Positions 17,145-26,881 of a stretch of 64,000 bases of DNA are shown in pieces. Below the pieces are notes generated by a model. The model worked only from the letters and a program-made list of their open reading frames with translations. It searched no databases and was not told the DNA's origin. A program made the translations under genes and the position numbers. Where the stretch lies: contig DASZSV010000005.1 of assembly GCA_035548495.1 (NCBI GenBank), positions 1 through 64,000 on the forward strand. Reading direction: 5' to 3'. Position 1 is the first letter of the stretch, and every line of letters starts with the position of its first letter. Source of the stretch: CAILZL01 sp035548495 (GTDB lineage: Bacteria > Pseudomonadota > Gammaproteobacteria > Steroidobacterales > Steroidobacteraceae).

Positions 17145-19031
17145 TTATATCTGTGCCAGATTGCCCTTCGTCTCCAGCCACTCTCTTCTATCACTTGCCC
17201 GCTTCTTCGCAAGCAACATGTCCATCATTTGATCAGTGTCATCTTTTGCATCGACAGTGAGTTGAACCAGACGTCGTGTTTCGGGCGCCATCGTCGTCTC
17301 ACGCAATTGCAATGGATTCATTTCACCAAGACCCTTGAAGCGCATCACGGTGGGCTTGGCGCGTGAATTCTCCGCAGCGACACGATCAAGAATGCCCTGT
17401 TTTTCCGCTTCATCCAGCGCATAGTAAACCTGCTTGCCCACATCCACTCTGAACAAGGGCGGCATGGCCACATACACATGACCTGCCAGAACCAGTGGGC
17501 GGAAGTGCCGCAGGAACAGCGCACACAACAACGTTGCAATGTGCAAACCATCGGAATCGGCATCAGCAAGAATGCACACCTTGTGATAACGCAGGCCATC
17601 AAGTTTGTCCGACCCCGGATCAACGCCCAGCGCAACCGCAATGTCGTGCACTTCCTGCGATTGCAATACCTGTGTGGACTCCACTTCCCAGGTGTTGAGA
17701 ATCTTGCCGCGCAATGGCATCACGGCCTGAAACTCACGATCACGCGCCTGCTTGGCTGATCCACCTGCGGAATCACCTTCAACCAGAAACAACTCGCCAC
17801 GCTCCGGATCCTGAGCCGTGCAATCCGACAATTTTCCAGGCAATGCCGGTCCATTCACGGAGCGCTTGCGTGCAACAACTTTGGATGCCTTCAATCTGGT
17901 TTGCGCAGAAGTAATTGCAAGCTGCGCAATCTTCTCGCCTGAATCAGGATGCTGATTCAACCATAGCGCCCATTGATCTTTCACCACACCGGAAACAAAT
18001 GCCGCCGCTTCACGCGAGGCAAGACGTTCTTTTGTCTGTCCTGCGAATTGCGGCTCTTTCATTTTGGTTGAAAGCACGAAGCACACACCATCCCATACAT
18101 CTTCGGGTGCGAGCTTGATGCCACGCGGCAGCAGATTTCTGAATTCACAGAAGTCACGCAATGCATCCGTCAATCCCAGACGCAAGCCATTGACATGCGT
18201 GCCGCCCTGTGCAGTGGGAATGAGATTGACATAGCTTTCTTCAATGCGTTCTTCACCGTCGGTGCGCCATGCGATCGCCCACTCCGCAGTTTCAAGCTGG
18301 CCTTCCACCTTGCCGGTGAACAACTCCGGCGGCAACCACTCGCCATTGCCGAGACTGTCGAGCAGGTACTGACTCAAACCGCCTTCGTACTGCCATTCCT
18401 CTTTCTCACCGGTGGCTTCATTGACAAAGGTGATGTGCAAGCCCGGACACAGCACGGCCTTGGCACGCAACACATGCTTGAGTCTGGGAATGGAAAAATT
18501 GACCGACTCAAAATATTTTTCATCGGGCCAGAAACGCACTGCCGTGCCGCGATTGTTCCTGCCGACATCACCGACAATTTTGAGTCTGGATTTCAACCTG
18601 CCATCGTTGAAGCTGATGAAGTACTCCTTGCCATCACGCTTGACGCGGCATTCAAGCAACTTCGACAATGCATTGACGACGGACACGCCCACACCATGAA
18701 GACCGCCGCTGAACTCGTAGTTCTTGTCGGAAAATTTTCCGCCTGCATGCAGACGGGTGAGAATGAGTTCGACACCACTGACTTTTTCGACGGGATGAAT
18801 GTCCACCGGCATGCCGCGGCCATCATCAATGACTTCCAGCGAGCCATCCTTGTACGCCGTCACTTGGATGTTCCTTGCATAACCGGCCAGCGCTTCATCC
18901 ACCGAATTGTCGATGACTTCATGCGCCAGATGATTGGGACGGCTGGTGTCGGTGTACATGCCGGGGCGGCGCCGCACCGGATCAAGACCGCTGAGAACTT
19001 CAATATCGGCTGCGTTGTAGGATTGTGCCAT
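17145..19031 (-). CDS. parE: DNA topoisomerase IV subunit B
   Basis: This 628-residue ATPase subunit is the partner of ParC. GHKL motifs are visible: EVIDNSVDEALAG, IDDGRGMPVD and GGLHGVGVSVVNALS. The transducer/TOPRIM part has LPGKLSDC, LVEGDSAGGSAKQARDR, ILADADSDGLHIATLL and PPLFRVDVG. The start is the ATG at 19031 (MAQSYNAADIEVL); an upstream in-frame codon at 19073 would overlap the terminator region. parE is read before parC on the minus strand, as in many gammaproteobacteria. Confidence 0.97.
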   Translation of the reverse strand: MAQSYNAADIEVLSGLDPVRRRPGMYTDTSRPNHLAHEVIDNSVDEALAGYARNIQVTAYKDGSLEVIDDGRGMPVDIHPVEKVSGVELILTRLHAGGKFSDKNYEFSGGLHGVGVSVVNALSKLLECRVKRDGKEYFISFNDGRLKSRLKIVGDVGRNNRGTAVRFWPDEKYFESVNFSIPRLKHVLRAKAVLCPGLHITFVNEATGEKEEWQYEGGLSQYLLDSLGNGEWLPPELFTGKVEGQLETAEWAIAWRTDGEERIEESYVNLIPTAQGGTHVNGLRLGLTDALRDFCEFRNLLPRGIKLAPEDVWDGVCFVLSTKMKEPQFAGQTKERLASREAAAFVSGVVKDQWALWLNQHPDSGEKIAQLAITSAQTRLKASKVVARKRSVNGPALPGKLSDCTAQDPERGELFLVEGDSAGGSAKQARDREFQAVMPLRGKILNTWEVESTQVLQSQEVHDIAVALGVDPGSDKLDGLRYHKVCILADADSDGLHIATLLCALFLRHFRPLVLAGHVYVAMPPLFRVDVGKQVYYALDEAEKQGILDRVAAENSRAKPTVMRFKGLGEMNPLQLRETTMAPETRRLVQLTVDAKDDTDQMMDMLLAKKRASDRREWLETKGNLAQI

Positions 19032-19071
19032 CAGTGATGTATTCGAATTGGAGAAAACAGACAGGAAGAAC

Positions 19072-19104
19072 AAAAATGCGGCGCGGATTTTAGCACCGTG
19101 CCGC
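19072..19104 (-). terminator. Intrinsic terminator after the DUF389 gene
   Basis: On the minus strand, GCGGCACGG and CCGCGCCGC pair with one mismatch around a nine-base loop, followed by ATTTTTG. It lies between the end of the DUF389 gene (19129) and the parE start (19031), so it should end the antiporter-DUF389 transcript. Confidence 0.65.
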
Positions 19105-19128
19105 GGAAAAGATTCAACAAGATGAAGG

Positions 19129-20496
19129 CTATGCCTTGCGGATCAGCACTTGCACCTGCTTGCGTCCGGTTCGCGATTGCAACCAGTTCTGCAATTGCGT
19201 CTGTTCCCTGTCATTGAATTCCTTGCTGACCGACAGACTGACCAGCAATGACGGCTCTTGCGCCACACCGCCATCAACCGTCCATGCCGGCGCTTCCGAC
19301 ATCCACACACCGGTGATTTGCGGATACAGTGCATGCAGCTCCTGCGCAATGCCCGCATATTGCTGCTGACGCGCTGCCGATGCATCCACCTGCTTCTGCA
19401 ATTTGTCGATGGTTGCATCCTTGTCGTGAATCTCGGCGCGGCTTTCCTTGTATAAATCCGCCAGCAATCCCGCTTTCAACGAAGTCACATCCACCTGATG
19501 ATCGGATGACTGGAAAATCTTGAGCTGCGCTGTTTTCAATCCTGCCGACGGTAACCGCGCAATGATATCGGTGATGGTGGCATCCGGCACAGTATCACCC
19601 ATCAGGTACACTTCGACATGACCGCTCTTCGGATCGATGTTCAATTGCGCCACATGGGTGTGCGCGGATTCAAGTTGCTGATAGACGAATTGCGTGGCGC
19701 GCGTGCGGAACAGTTCCTGCGAGACCAGACGATAGGCAAGGTACATGCTGGGCACCAGCGTGACAATCACCACCACGCTGATGTACACGCGCACTCTTTT
19801 TTCGGTGTGCTGATCCACAAACTGCTTGTGCCGCACATGAAACACACTGATCACCAGCGCTGCAGCCACCGCGATGAACACACTGTTGATGATGAACAGG
19901 AAAAACGCACCGAGGAAATACTGCCACTCACCGCTGGCGAGACCATATCCAGCCGTGCACAGAGGCGGCATCAATGCAGTGGCAATGGCGACACCGGGGA
20001 TGACATTCGATGGCTGCTTGCGTGTCACGGCAATGATGCCGGCAACGCCACCGAAGAACGCAATCATCACATCCCAGATGCTGGGTGATGTACGTGCCAG
20101 CAATTCCGTCTGTGCTGCATTGAGCGGCGTCAGCACGAAGTAAAGCGTCGATGTGATCAGCGACAATCCGGCCGAGATGCCGAGATTGCGCAATCCCGTG
20201 CGTATCAACGCCAGATCCAGAATGCCAGCGCCATAGCCAATGCCAAGGATGGGACCCATCAACGGCGATATGAGCATGGCGCCAATGATTACTGCGGTGG
20301 AATTGACGTTGAGTCCGATGGAGGCAATCAGAATGGCCATCATCAGCACCCACAGATTGGTGCCACGCATGATGGAACCGGCGCGCAATGCACGATCAAT
20401 TTCATCGTCACCTGCGCGATCTTCCTTCAGGCTGAAACGCTGCCGCAATGCGCCGGCCAAGCGCTCGATCAGGCTGGTGGATGATTCGGTTGTCAT
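19129..20496 (-). CDS. DUF389-family membrane protein
   Basis: This is a 455-residue protein whose first half holds about six transmembrane helices with the DUF389 signature sequences NSTAVIIGAMLISPLMGPIL, FFGGVAGIIAVTRK and NVIPGVAIATALMPPLC. The second half is soluble with a coiled-coil stretch (about 345-385). Its biochemical function is unknown. Its ATG overlaps the antiporter stop by four bases (ATGA), with GAGGAA upstream, so the two are translationally coupled and probably act together in membrane or ion homeostasis. That last point is inference. Confidence 0.85.
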   Translation of the reverse strand: MTTESSTSLIERLAGALRQRFSLKEDRAGDDEIDRALRAGSIMRGTNLWVLMMAILIASIGLNVNSTAVIIGAMLISPLMGPILGIGYGAGILDLALIRTGLRNLGISAGLSLITSTLYFVLTPLNAAQTELLARTSPSIWDVMIAFFGGVAGIIAVTRKQPSNVIPGVAIATALMPPLCTAGYGLASGEWQYFLGAFFLFIINSVFIAVAAALVISVFHVRHKQFVDQHTEKRVRVYISVVVIVTLVPSMYLAYRLVSQELFRTRATQFVYQQLESAHTHVAQLNIDPKSGHVEVYLMGDTVPDATITDIIARLPSAGLKTAQLKIFQSSDHQVDVTSLKAGLLADLYKESRAEIHDKDATIDKLQKQVDASAARQQQYAGIAQELHALYPQITGVWMSEAPAWTVDGGVAQEPSLLVSLSVSKEFNDREQTQLQNWLQSRTGRKQVQVLIRKA

Positions 20497-21692
20497 TGTG
20501 TCGTTCCTCGCGGCCGGATATCGAGTTGCCCCAGCCTGCGCAACAAGGGACTCATGGTCAAGCCCTGCACGAAGACCGAAAACGCCACCACTGCAAACGC
20601 AATAGTCACAATGTCTTCGCGACGCGGCATGTCGGGCGGCAATCCCAGCACCAGCGCCAGTGCCAGCGCACCACGCAATCCGCCCCAGAACAGCACGTGC
20701 TGATGATGTATATCAACATGCATGCGCGAACGATTGAACACTGCACACAAGGGATAAATCGCCGCAGCACGGCTGATCAACACCAGCATGATGGTGAGCA
20801 GAATCGCGGACCACATCGTCAGGAAATGCTGTTGTGTTTCATGAACGCCAATCAACAGGAACACCAGCGAATTGGCGACAAAGGCAATGTATTCCCAGAA
20901 TGAATCCACTGCATCACGCGCTGCGCTGGACAGCGAAGCCATGCGACCGTAATTGCCGGTGAGCAAACCTGCACACAATGTCGCCAGCACACCGGAGAAA
21001 TGAAAATGTTCCGCAAGCAGGAACGAGGTATAAGCCGAAAGTGTAGTCAGTGTGATTTCCACCAGATGATCGTTGGTGCGTCCGGCAAGCAACATGAATC
21101 CCGCACCCACAGCAAGACCGCACACAATGCCGCCGCCCACCGTCAGCAGCAGTGCCAGCGCCATGTTGGTATGCGCCATTGACTGCGTGGCCATCTGCAA
21201 TGCAATGACAAAGGCCACGGCCGCCGTACCATCATTGAGCAGGCTTTCCGCCTCCACCAGCAGACGCAAGCGGCCGTGCAACCCGGCTTCCTTGAACGTC
21301 GCAATCACCGACACGGGATCGGTGGCAGAGATGAGAATACCGAATACTGCGGCGCTGCCCCACGGCCATGCAAGCAGCCAGTGCATGCCCGCAGCGACAA
21401 TGACCGCTGCAATCGCCACGCCTGCGGTGGCCAATGTGCTGACAATCACCAGATCACTCTTGAGTTGCGACCAGCGAATGCACAGTGCAGCTTCAAACAC
21501 CAGCGGCGGCAGAAACACCGAGAAAATCAGGTCTTTCGACAATTGCATCTGCACCCGCACCTGCATCAGCACCAGCACCATGCCCGCCGCCACCAGTCCC
21601 ACGGTGTAAGGCAGGTGCAGGCGGCGCATCAGCATGGCCACCAGCGCGGAGACAAACAGCAACAACCCGAGTTGCGTCATGTCAACGTGCAT
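20493..21692 (-). CDS. CPA1-type sodium/proton antiporter
   Basis: This 399-residue integral membrane protein has about twelve hydrophobic helices. Family motifs are LPPLVFEAAL, the ion-binding ATDPVSVIA and the conserved EAESLLNDGTA, which together mark bacterial Na+/H+ (or K+/H+) exchangers of the NhaP/CPA1 group. The start is the ATG at 21692 with GGAG six bases upstream; a second ATG lies four codons later. There is no cytoplasmic TrkA-C or cyclic-nucleotide domain. It forms an operon with the overlapping DUF389 gene. Confidence 0.88.
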   Translation of the reverse strand: MHVDMTQLGLLLFVSALVAMLMRRLHLPYTVGLVAAGMVLVLMQVRVQMQLSKDLIFSVFLPPLVFEAALCIRWSQLKSDLVIVSTLATAGVAIAAVIVAAGMHWLLAWPWGSAAVFGILISATDPVSVIATFKEAGLHGRLRLLVEAESLLNDGTAAVAFVIALQMATQSMAHTNMALALLLTVGGGIVCGLAVGAGFMLLAGRTNDHLVEITLTTLSAYTSFLLAEHFHFSGVLATLCAGLLTGNYGRMASLSSAARDAVDSFWEYIAFVANSLVFLLIGVHETQQHFLTMWSAILLTIMLVLISRAAAIYPLCAVFNRSRMHVDIHHQHVLFWGGLRGALALALVLGLPPDMPRREDIVTIAFAVVAFSVFVQGLTMSPLLRRLGQLDIRPRGTTQ

Positions 21693-21875
21693 GATCGACT
21701 CCGGGCACATTGCCTGCTCCGCGTTGCGCCTGTGCTTGATGGCGCATTGTCTGAAACACCCTGCCGGTGCTGACGCCGTGGTTGCATTGGCATAAATGTA
21801 TGTGATTCTGAAAAAATCATTATATCCGTGCTGTCAAGAGTTGAGGAACCGGAGCAACTTGGTTATGGTCTGTCC

Positions 21876-22628
21876 ATGACACTGCGTGGCCCCTTCATTC
21901 CCGAAAAAAACATTGCGCTGTTCCTCGATGTCGATGGCACATTGCTGGAAATTGCGCCAACGCCCGACGAGGTGAAAGTTCCCGCTTCATTGCGCAATAC
22001 CTTGCAGCTTGCCGCCAACGGCGTCAATGGCGCGCTGGCGCTGGTCAGTGGCCGCAACATCCGCACACTGGACGAAATGTTTGCGCCGTGCAAGTTTCCG
22101 GCAGCCGGACAACACGGACTGGAACGCCGCGATGCCGGGGGCAACATGATCCATGCAAATGTGGACAACGCAATGCTGGATCATGCACGCACTGCGTTGC
22201 GCGAACTGCAACTGATTGCCAAGGGATTGCTGCTGGAAGACAAGGGTACTGCACTGGCATTTCATTACCGCCTTGCACCTTCATACGAAGCCACCATTCG
22301 CGAGGCGATGCATGCCATCGTGGCACCAATTGCCGGCCAATTCATGCTGCGTTCCGGCAAGTATGTGTTTGAAATCACGCCACGCGGTTATTCAAAGCGC
22401 ACCGCCATTGAAGCATTCATGCGCGAGGCGCCGTTTGCGGGAAGAACACCGGTGTTCTTTGGTGACGATGTTACCGATGAAGACGGCTTCGCCGCCGTGA
22501 ACGCACTCAATGGTTATTCAATACGCGTTGGCGCTCCACGAGACTCCGCCGCGCGGTATCACTTCGGCAGCGTGCAGGCGGTAATCGCCTGGCTGCGTGA
22601 ACGCAATCTGAATCTGCAAAGAGCCTGA
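21876..22628 (+). CDS. otsB: Trehalose-6-phosphate phosphatase
   Basis: This 250-residue HAD-superfamily enzyme removes phosphate from trehalose 6-phosphate. The nucleophile motif is LFLDVDGTLLEIAP, motif II is ALVSGR, and the metal-binding motif is FFGDDVTDEDGF near the C-terminus; all match OtsB. I use the ATG at 21876 (MTLRGPF), since the GTG at 21828 would add 16 unlikely residues. It is followed 14 bases later by a GH15 enzyme and faces otsA at the far end of the cluster. Confidence 0.93.
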   Translation: MTLRGPFIPEKNIALFLDVDGTLLEIAPTPDEVKVPASLRNTLQLAANGVNGALALVSGRNIRTLDEMFAPCKFPAAGQHGLERRDAGGNMIHANVDNAMLDHARTALRELQLIAKGLLLEDKGTALAFHYRLAPSYEATIREAMHAIVAPIAGQFMLRSGKYVFEITPRGYSKRTAIEAFMREAPFAGRTPVFFGDDVTDEDGFAAVNALNGYSIRVGAPRDSAARYHFGSVQAVIAWLRERNLNLQRA

Positions 22629-22642
22629 ACGGGAGCGTCGTG

Positions 22643-24445
22643 ATGAAAACACAACCGGAAATCACCCTGGACCTCGGCATCATCGGCAATTGCCAGATCA
22701 GCGCCTTGATTGACCGCACCGGGCGTTATGTGTGGGCCTGTCTGCCGCGGCTGGACGGCGATCCGGTTTTTTGTTCGCTGCTGCGCAATGATGCACATGA
22801 TGACCAGCAAGGCATGTTCAGTGTCGAACTTGAAGAAGCCGGCAGTTTTGAACAATCGTATGAGCGCAACACTGCCGTGCTGGAAACCATTGTCACCAAT
22901 ACACATGGCGCGCGCATCCGCATCATTGATTTCTGTCCGCGCTTCCGGCAATACGGCCGCAATTTCCGTCCGGTGATGATGATACGCATGGTCGAACCGC
23001 TCTCCGGCCATCCTGTCATTCGTGTCCGCTTGCGTCCAATGGTCAATTATGGCGCGCAACGCATGACGCATCATATCGGCAGTCATCACATACGCTATGA
23101 AGGTGGCGCGCACAGTTGGCGCATGAGCACCGACATGTCGTTGAATGCCATCATCGAAGAACGTCCGGTGGTGCTGCACGAACCGGTGTGTTTCATCCTG
23201 GGCAGCGATGAACCGGTAACAGAAAATCCACGCACTGTTGCCGGTCACTTTCTCAATGAAACGCGCCGTTACTGGCAGGACTGGACACGCGAGCTCGCGG
23301 TGCCGTTTGAATGGCAACAAGCGGTGATTCGTTCTGCCATCACACTCAAGCTGTGCAGCTTCGAAGATACCGGCGCCATGGTTGCCGCACTGACCACATC
23401 AGTTCCCGAGTCTGCCGACAGTGGACGCAATTGGGACTACCGCTATTGCTGGCTGCGTGACAGCTACTTCACCATTCATGCACTCAATCGTCTCGGCGCC
23501 ACGCGCACCATGGAAGGGTATCTGCGTTACATCAGCAATGTTTTCGCCGCCTCGCGCAACTCGCCGTTGCAACCCGTGTATGGCATCAGCGGTGAAACCA
23601 GTCTTGTTGAAAAAATGGTTGACTCGCTGGCGGGATATCGCGGCATGGGACCGGTGCGTATTGGCAACCAGGCTTATGAACAGATTCAGCATGATGTGTA
23701 CGGCGCAGTCATCCTCGCCGCAATGCAGTCATTCTTTGACGAACGCTTGACTACGCCGACCGGCTTGTCGCTGTTCAAACAACTGGAACTGGCGGGTGAA
23801 CAGTGTTATCAACTGTATGACAAGCCGGATGCCGGCATCTGGGAATATCGCGGACGTTCGCAAGTACATACTTTTTCCAGCGTGATGTGCTGGGCGGGCG
23901 TGGACCGGCTGGCGCGCATCTCACATCACCTCAAGCTGCCGGAACGCGAACGCATCTGGCGCGAGCGTGCCGACCACATGCATGAACGCATCATGGCCGC
24001 CACGTGGAATGATGGAATGAACACCTTTGTTGGCAGTTGGCACACGCGGACGCTGGATGCCAGTGTGTTGCTGCTGGCCGAACTTAACTTTGTTGAAGCC
24101 AGTGACGAGAAGTTCATCAGCACCGTGCATGCCATCGGCAAACACCTGTTGCGTGACAACTATCTGATGCGCTACATCGAAAGCGATGACTTCGGTCCGC
24201 CGGAAAATGCATTCAACATCTGCACCTTCTGGTACATCAATGCACTGTCGGATATCGGCAGCAAAGACGAAGCAAGAAAATTGTTTGAAAACATGCTCAC
24301 CAGATGCAATCACGTTGGCATTTTGTCCGAGGACATCCATCCTGCATCCGGTGAATTGTGGGGCAACTTCCCGCAAACCTACAGCATGGTGGGCATCATC
24401 AGCGCAGCAGGACGGCTCAGTCGCAAGTGGGAAGATGCGTTTTGA
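22643..24445 (+). CDS. Glycoside hydrolase family 15 protein (glucoamylase/trehalase-like)
   Basis: This 600-residue protein has an N-terminal beta-sandwich and a C-terminal alpha/alpha-barrel typical of GH15. Recognisable blocks are LGIIGNCQISALIDRTGRYV, WDYRYCWLRDSYFT (substrate-binding Arg and Asp) and GPPENAFNICTFW. There is no signal peptide, so it is cytoplasmic. GH15 proteins are commonly encoded beside otsA/otsB, where a trehalase or maltooligosaccharide hydrolase role has been proposed; the substrate here is unproven. The start is taken at the ATG at 22643, seven bases after GGGAG; GTG at 22640 is the alternative. Confidence 0.85.
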   Translation: MKTQPEITLDLGIIGNCQISALIDRTGRYVWACLPRLDGDPVFCSLLRNDAHDDQQGMFSVELEEAGSFEQSYERNTAVLETIVTNTHGARIRIIDFCPRFRQYGRNFRPVMMIRMVEPLSGHPVIRVRLRPMVNYGAQRMTHHIGSHHIRYEGGAHSWRMSTDMSLNAIIEERPVVLHEPVCFILGSDEPVTENPRTVAGHFLNETRRYWQDWTRELAVPFEWQQAVIRSAITLKLCSFEDTGAMVAALTTSVPESADSGRNWDYRYCWLRDSYFTIHALNRLGATRTMEGYLRYISNVFAASRNSPLQPVYGISGETSLVEKMVDSLAGYRGMGPVRIGNQAYEQIQHDVYGAVILAAMQSFFDERLTTPTGLSLFKQLELAGEQCYQLYDKPDAGIWEYRGRSQVHTFSSVMCWAGVDRLARISHHLKLPERERIWRERADHMHERIMAATWNDGMNTFVGSWHTRTLDASVLLLAELNFVEASDEKFISTVHAIGKHLLRDNYLMRYIESDDFGPPENAFNICTFWYINALSDIGSKDEARKLFENMLTRCNHVGILSEDIHPASGELWGNFPQTYSMVGIISAAGRLSRKWEDAF

Positions 24446-24486
24446 CACGGGTCATGCAGTTCAATCCCGTGCGACTCAACAAGGAA

Positions 24487-26703
24487 TCAGCGCGTTGACG
24501 ACAGCTTGAGCAGCGCCTGACGCTGACGAATGCGTGCAGCGCCCATCAGCATTCTGCCTGCCCAGCGATACACATTGTTTTCCTTGACGATGCGACGCAT
24601 CAGTTTCATGCGTTGACGGCGCTCTTCGCGTGGCATGTTGATCGCCAGTGAAATGGCCGTTGCGGTTTCCCTGACATCATAGGGGTTCACCAGCAATGCT
24701 TCGGCAAGTTCGCGCGATGCGCCCGCAAAGGTGCTGAGAATGAGCACGCCGTCTTCATCATCGCGTGCAGCGACAAATTCCTTGGCGACCAGATTCATGC
24801 CGTCATGCAAACTGTTCACCAGACAGAAGTCTGCGGCGCGATACAACTCGAATACCTGTGCCGGTTCCTGATGCCTGTCAATCAGCACGATGGGCTTCCA
24901 TGCATCGGTACCGAATTTTTCATTGATGCGTTTTGCTTCCGCGAGTGTCTGCTCCTGCAATGCATGATAGGCAGGCAGCTTGCTGCGTGATGGCGCCGCC
25001 ACCTGTAACAACGTCACCTTGCCAATCAGGCTGCGATCATGATCCAGCGCGCTTTCCAGCGCATTGAAGCGTTCAACAATGCCCTTGGTGAAATCCCAGC
25101 GTTCCACGCCCAGTCCAAGACTTGCTTCTCTGGCAATCCCATATTGCTCACGAATCTTGCGGCGTGATATTTCAACACTGGGCAGGTGCTCCAGCCAGCG
25201 TGGCGGCCATTCTATTGAAATCGGATACGACGCCACCTGGCACACATGACCCTGCAAGGTTACCGTCATGTGCTCGTGATCGATCTGGCATTCAATGAAA
25301 CGATCCACCGTTGCCAGAAAATTCTGGCAATGATAACGCGTATGGAAACCAAGAATGTCCGCTGCCAGCATGTGTTGCAGCAACTCCTGCTTCCACGGAC
25401 AGATACCAAAGGTTTCCGCATTCGGCCAGGGAATGTGCCAGAACAATGCAATGGTGGCATTGGGCTTGCGCTTGCGGATCAGTTGCGGCAACAACGCAAA
25501 GTGATAATCCTGAATCAACACCACCGGCTGCGATGTTTTTGATTCATCCGCCACGGCTTCGGCAAACTTGTTGTTCACCGCTTGATATTGCCGCCAGTCC
25601 TCTTCACGAAATGCCGGCCGCACATAGGTCAAATGACACAATGGCCACATGCCTTCATTCGAAAATCCGTAATAGAATCCTTCTTCTTGTTCATTCGACA
25701 GCCACACACGCCGCAAAGTGTACGCCGGATCTTCCGGCGGCACGCGCACATGATCATGACGATCCACCACATCGCGATCCGCTGTGCCACTGCCATGCGC
25801 AATCCACGTGCCTGCGCAGGCTCGCATGATGGGTTCCAGCGCCGTGACCATGCCACTGGCAGGCACCTGCACCACCGGTCCTTCCGCAGAGGTGTTGTGA
25901 ATGTAAGGCTCACGATTGGAAACAATGAACATTTCCGGTGAATCCAGATGTTCACGCACGATCTGCTGCAATGCCAGCGGCGTCCAGTTCTCCTTGAAAT
26001 CAATTTCAAGACGCTGGTTGTATTCAATCTCGCGCAGTACTTCGCGCACCTGTTTCAATACCGGCTGCGCAACAAGATAGGATTCGGCATCATCCAGAAA
26101 ACGCAAACCGCGAATGTCACCCACCAGCACATTGACCCAGCGCCTGATCAGTAACCACGTGACAAATCCGACCAGCAAGCCAAGCAATGCAACAAACAAT
26201 CCCACGGAAGCAAAAACATAATTTCGCGCAGTGGACTGACGGCGGTCGATGTAACTCAGATCGTGAACCAGCAACAGCTCAAATGGTGTTGCGTGTGCAT
26301 TCATGGTGAACCGCGACACCTCCACTGAACCGGAGGGCAATTGCAGAATAAAACTGTTCTTGCCGTCTTTTGCCTGATTTGGCGTATCGCAATTGACAGC
26401 TGCAGGCGTAAGTTCGGTCCTGTAAATCAATGAGCCATCTTCATGGCACAACACCACCGCCAGCAAACGTTCATCGGCAGTCAGTCTTGAAAGATATTCC
26501 TTTAACGAAGCGGCGTCGTTCCTTGCCACCAGCGCACTCAGGGGTTCTTCGGAAGAATTGGCAATCAGCCGCGCACGCAAGCCCACATCATCGCGGAACC
26601 AGCCGCTGAGCATGTGATTGACAAACGGCACACCAAAATACGCAATGATGATGATTGCGAGCAATGCAGGAATGCCATAACGGACCAGGATAGCTTTAAA
26701 CAA
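24487..26703 (-). CDS. otsA: Membrane-anchored trehalose-6-phosphate synthase (GT20) with N-terminal sensor-like region
   Basis: This protein has 738 residues. The start is decided by an AGGAGG five bases before a TTG at 26703; a TTG at 26727 lies upstream of that site. Numbering from 26703, transmembrane helices at about 8-26 and 162-185 bracket an extracytoplasmic segment of about 130 residues. It contains AVVLCHEDGSLIYRTE, reminiscent of Cache/PAS-type sensors. A linker precedes the GT20 domain (from about 260): SNREPYIH, QDYHFALLP, FWHIPWPNAETFGICPW, the modified VERWDFTKGI (usually VERLDYTKG) and NSLHDGMNLVAKEF. It joins UDP- or ADP-glucose to glucose 6-phosphate. Ordinary OtsA is soluble and about 470 residues, so the membrane part is an addition. 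It is convergent with otsB-GH15. Confidence 0.9.
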   Translation of the reverse strand: MFKAILVRYGIPALLAIIIIAYFGVPFVNHMLSGWFRDDVGLRARLIANSSEEPLSALVARNDAASLKEYLSRLTADERLLAVVLCHEDGSLIYRTELTPAAVNCDTPNQAKDGKNSFILQLPSGSVEVSRFTMNAHATPFELLLVHDLSYIDRRQSTARNYVFASVGLFVALLGLLVGFVTWLLIRRWVNVLVGDIRGLRFLDDAESYLVAQPVLKQVREVLREIEYNQRLEIDFKENWTPLALQQIVREHLDSPEMFIVSNREPYIHNTSAEGPVVQVPASGMVTALEPIMRACAGTWIAHGSGTADRDVVDRHDHVRVPPEDPAYTLRRVWLSNEQEEGFYYGFSNEGMWPLCHLTYVRPAFREEDWRQYQAVNNKFAEAVADESKTSQPVVLIQDYHFALLPQLIRKRKPNATIALFWHIPWPNAETFGICPWKQELLQHMLAADILGFHTRYHCQNFLATVDRFIECQIDHEHMTVTLQGHVCQVASYPISIEWPPRWLEHLPSVEISRRKIREQYGIAREASLGLGVERWDFTKGIVERFNALESALDHDRSLIGKVTLLQVAAPSRSKLPAYHALQEQTLAEAKRINEKFGTDAWKPIVLIDRHQEPAQVFELYRAADFCLVNSLHDGMNLVAKEFVAARDDEDGVLILSTFAGASRELAEALLVNPYDVRETATAISLAINMPREERRQRMKLMRRIVKENNVYRWAGRMLMGAARIRQRQALLKLSSTR

Positions 26704-26775
26704 CTGCGCCTCCTGTGAGATTTGCAAGCCATAACATCAGGCGGCAGTTCCCTGCTGATATGCCGCCACACACAA

Positions 26776-26800
26776 TCACCCCGATGAAACACAGGGGTGA
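26776..26800. other. Hairpin upstream of otsA
   Basis: TCACCCC and GGGGTGA can pair across an 11-base loop in the gap between the DUF3501 gene end and the otsA start. On the minus strand it would lie just downstream of the DUF3501 gene, but the following T-run is poor. It is a weak terminator candidate only. Confidence 0.3.
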
Positions 26801-26881
26801 CAATTAGCTTGCCAATACTACAACGATTATTGTGCTGTGCGAAATATCAATTACTTATGTGCAGCAGCAACAGAAATGAAT

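Noticed and set aside
18195..19037. 280-residue plus-strand ORF
   Set aside because: It is antisense to parE and has no recognisable domain.
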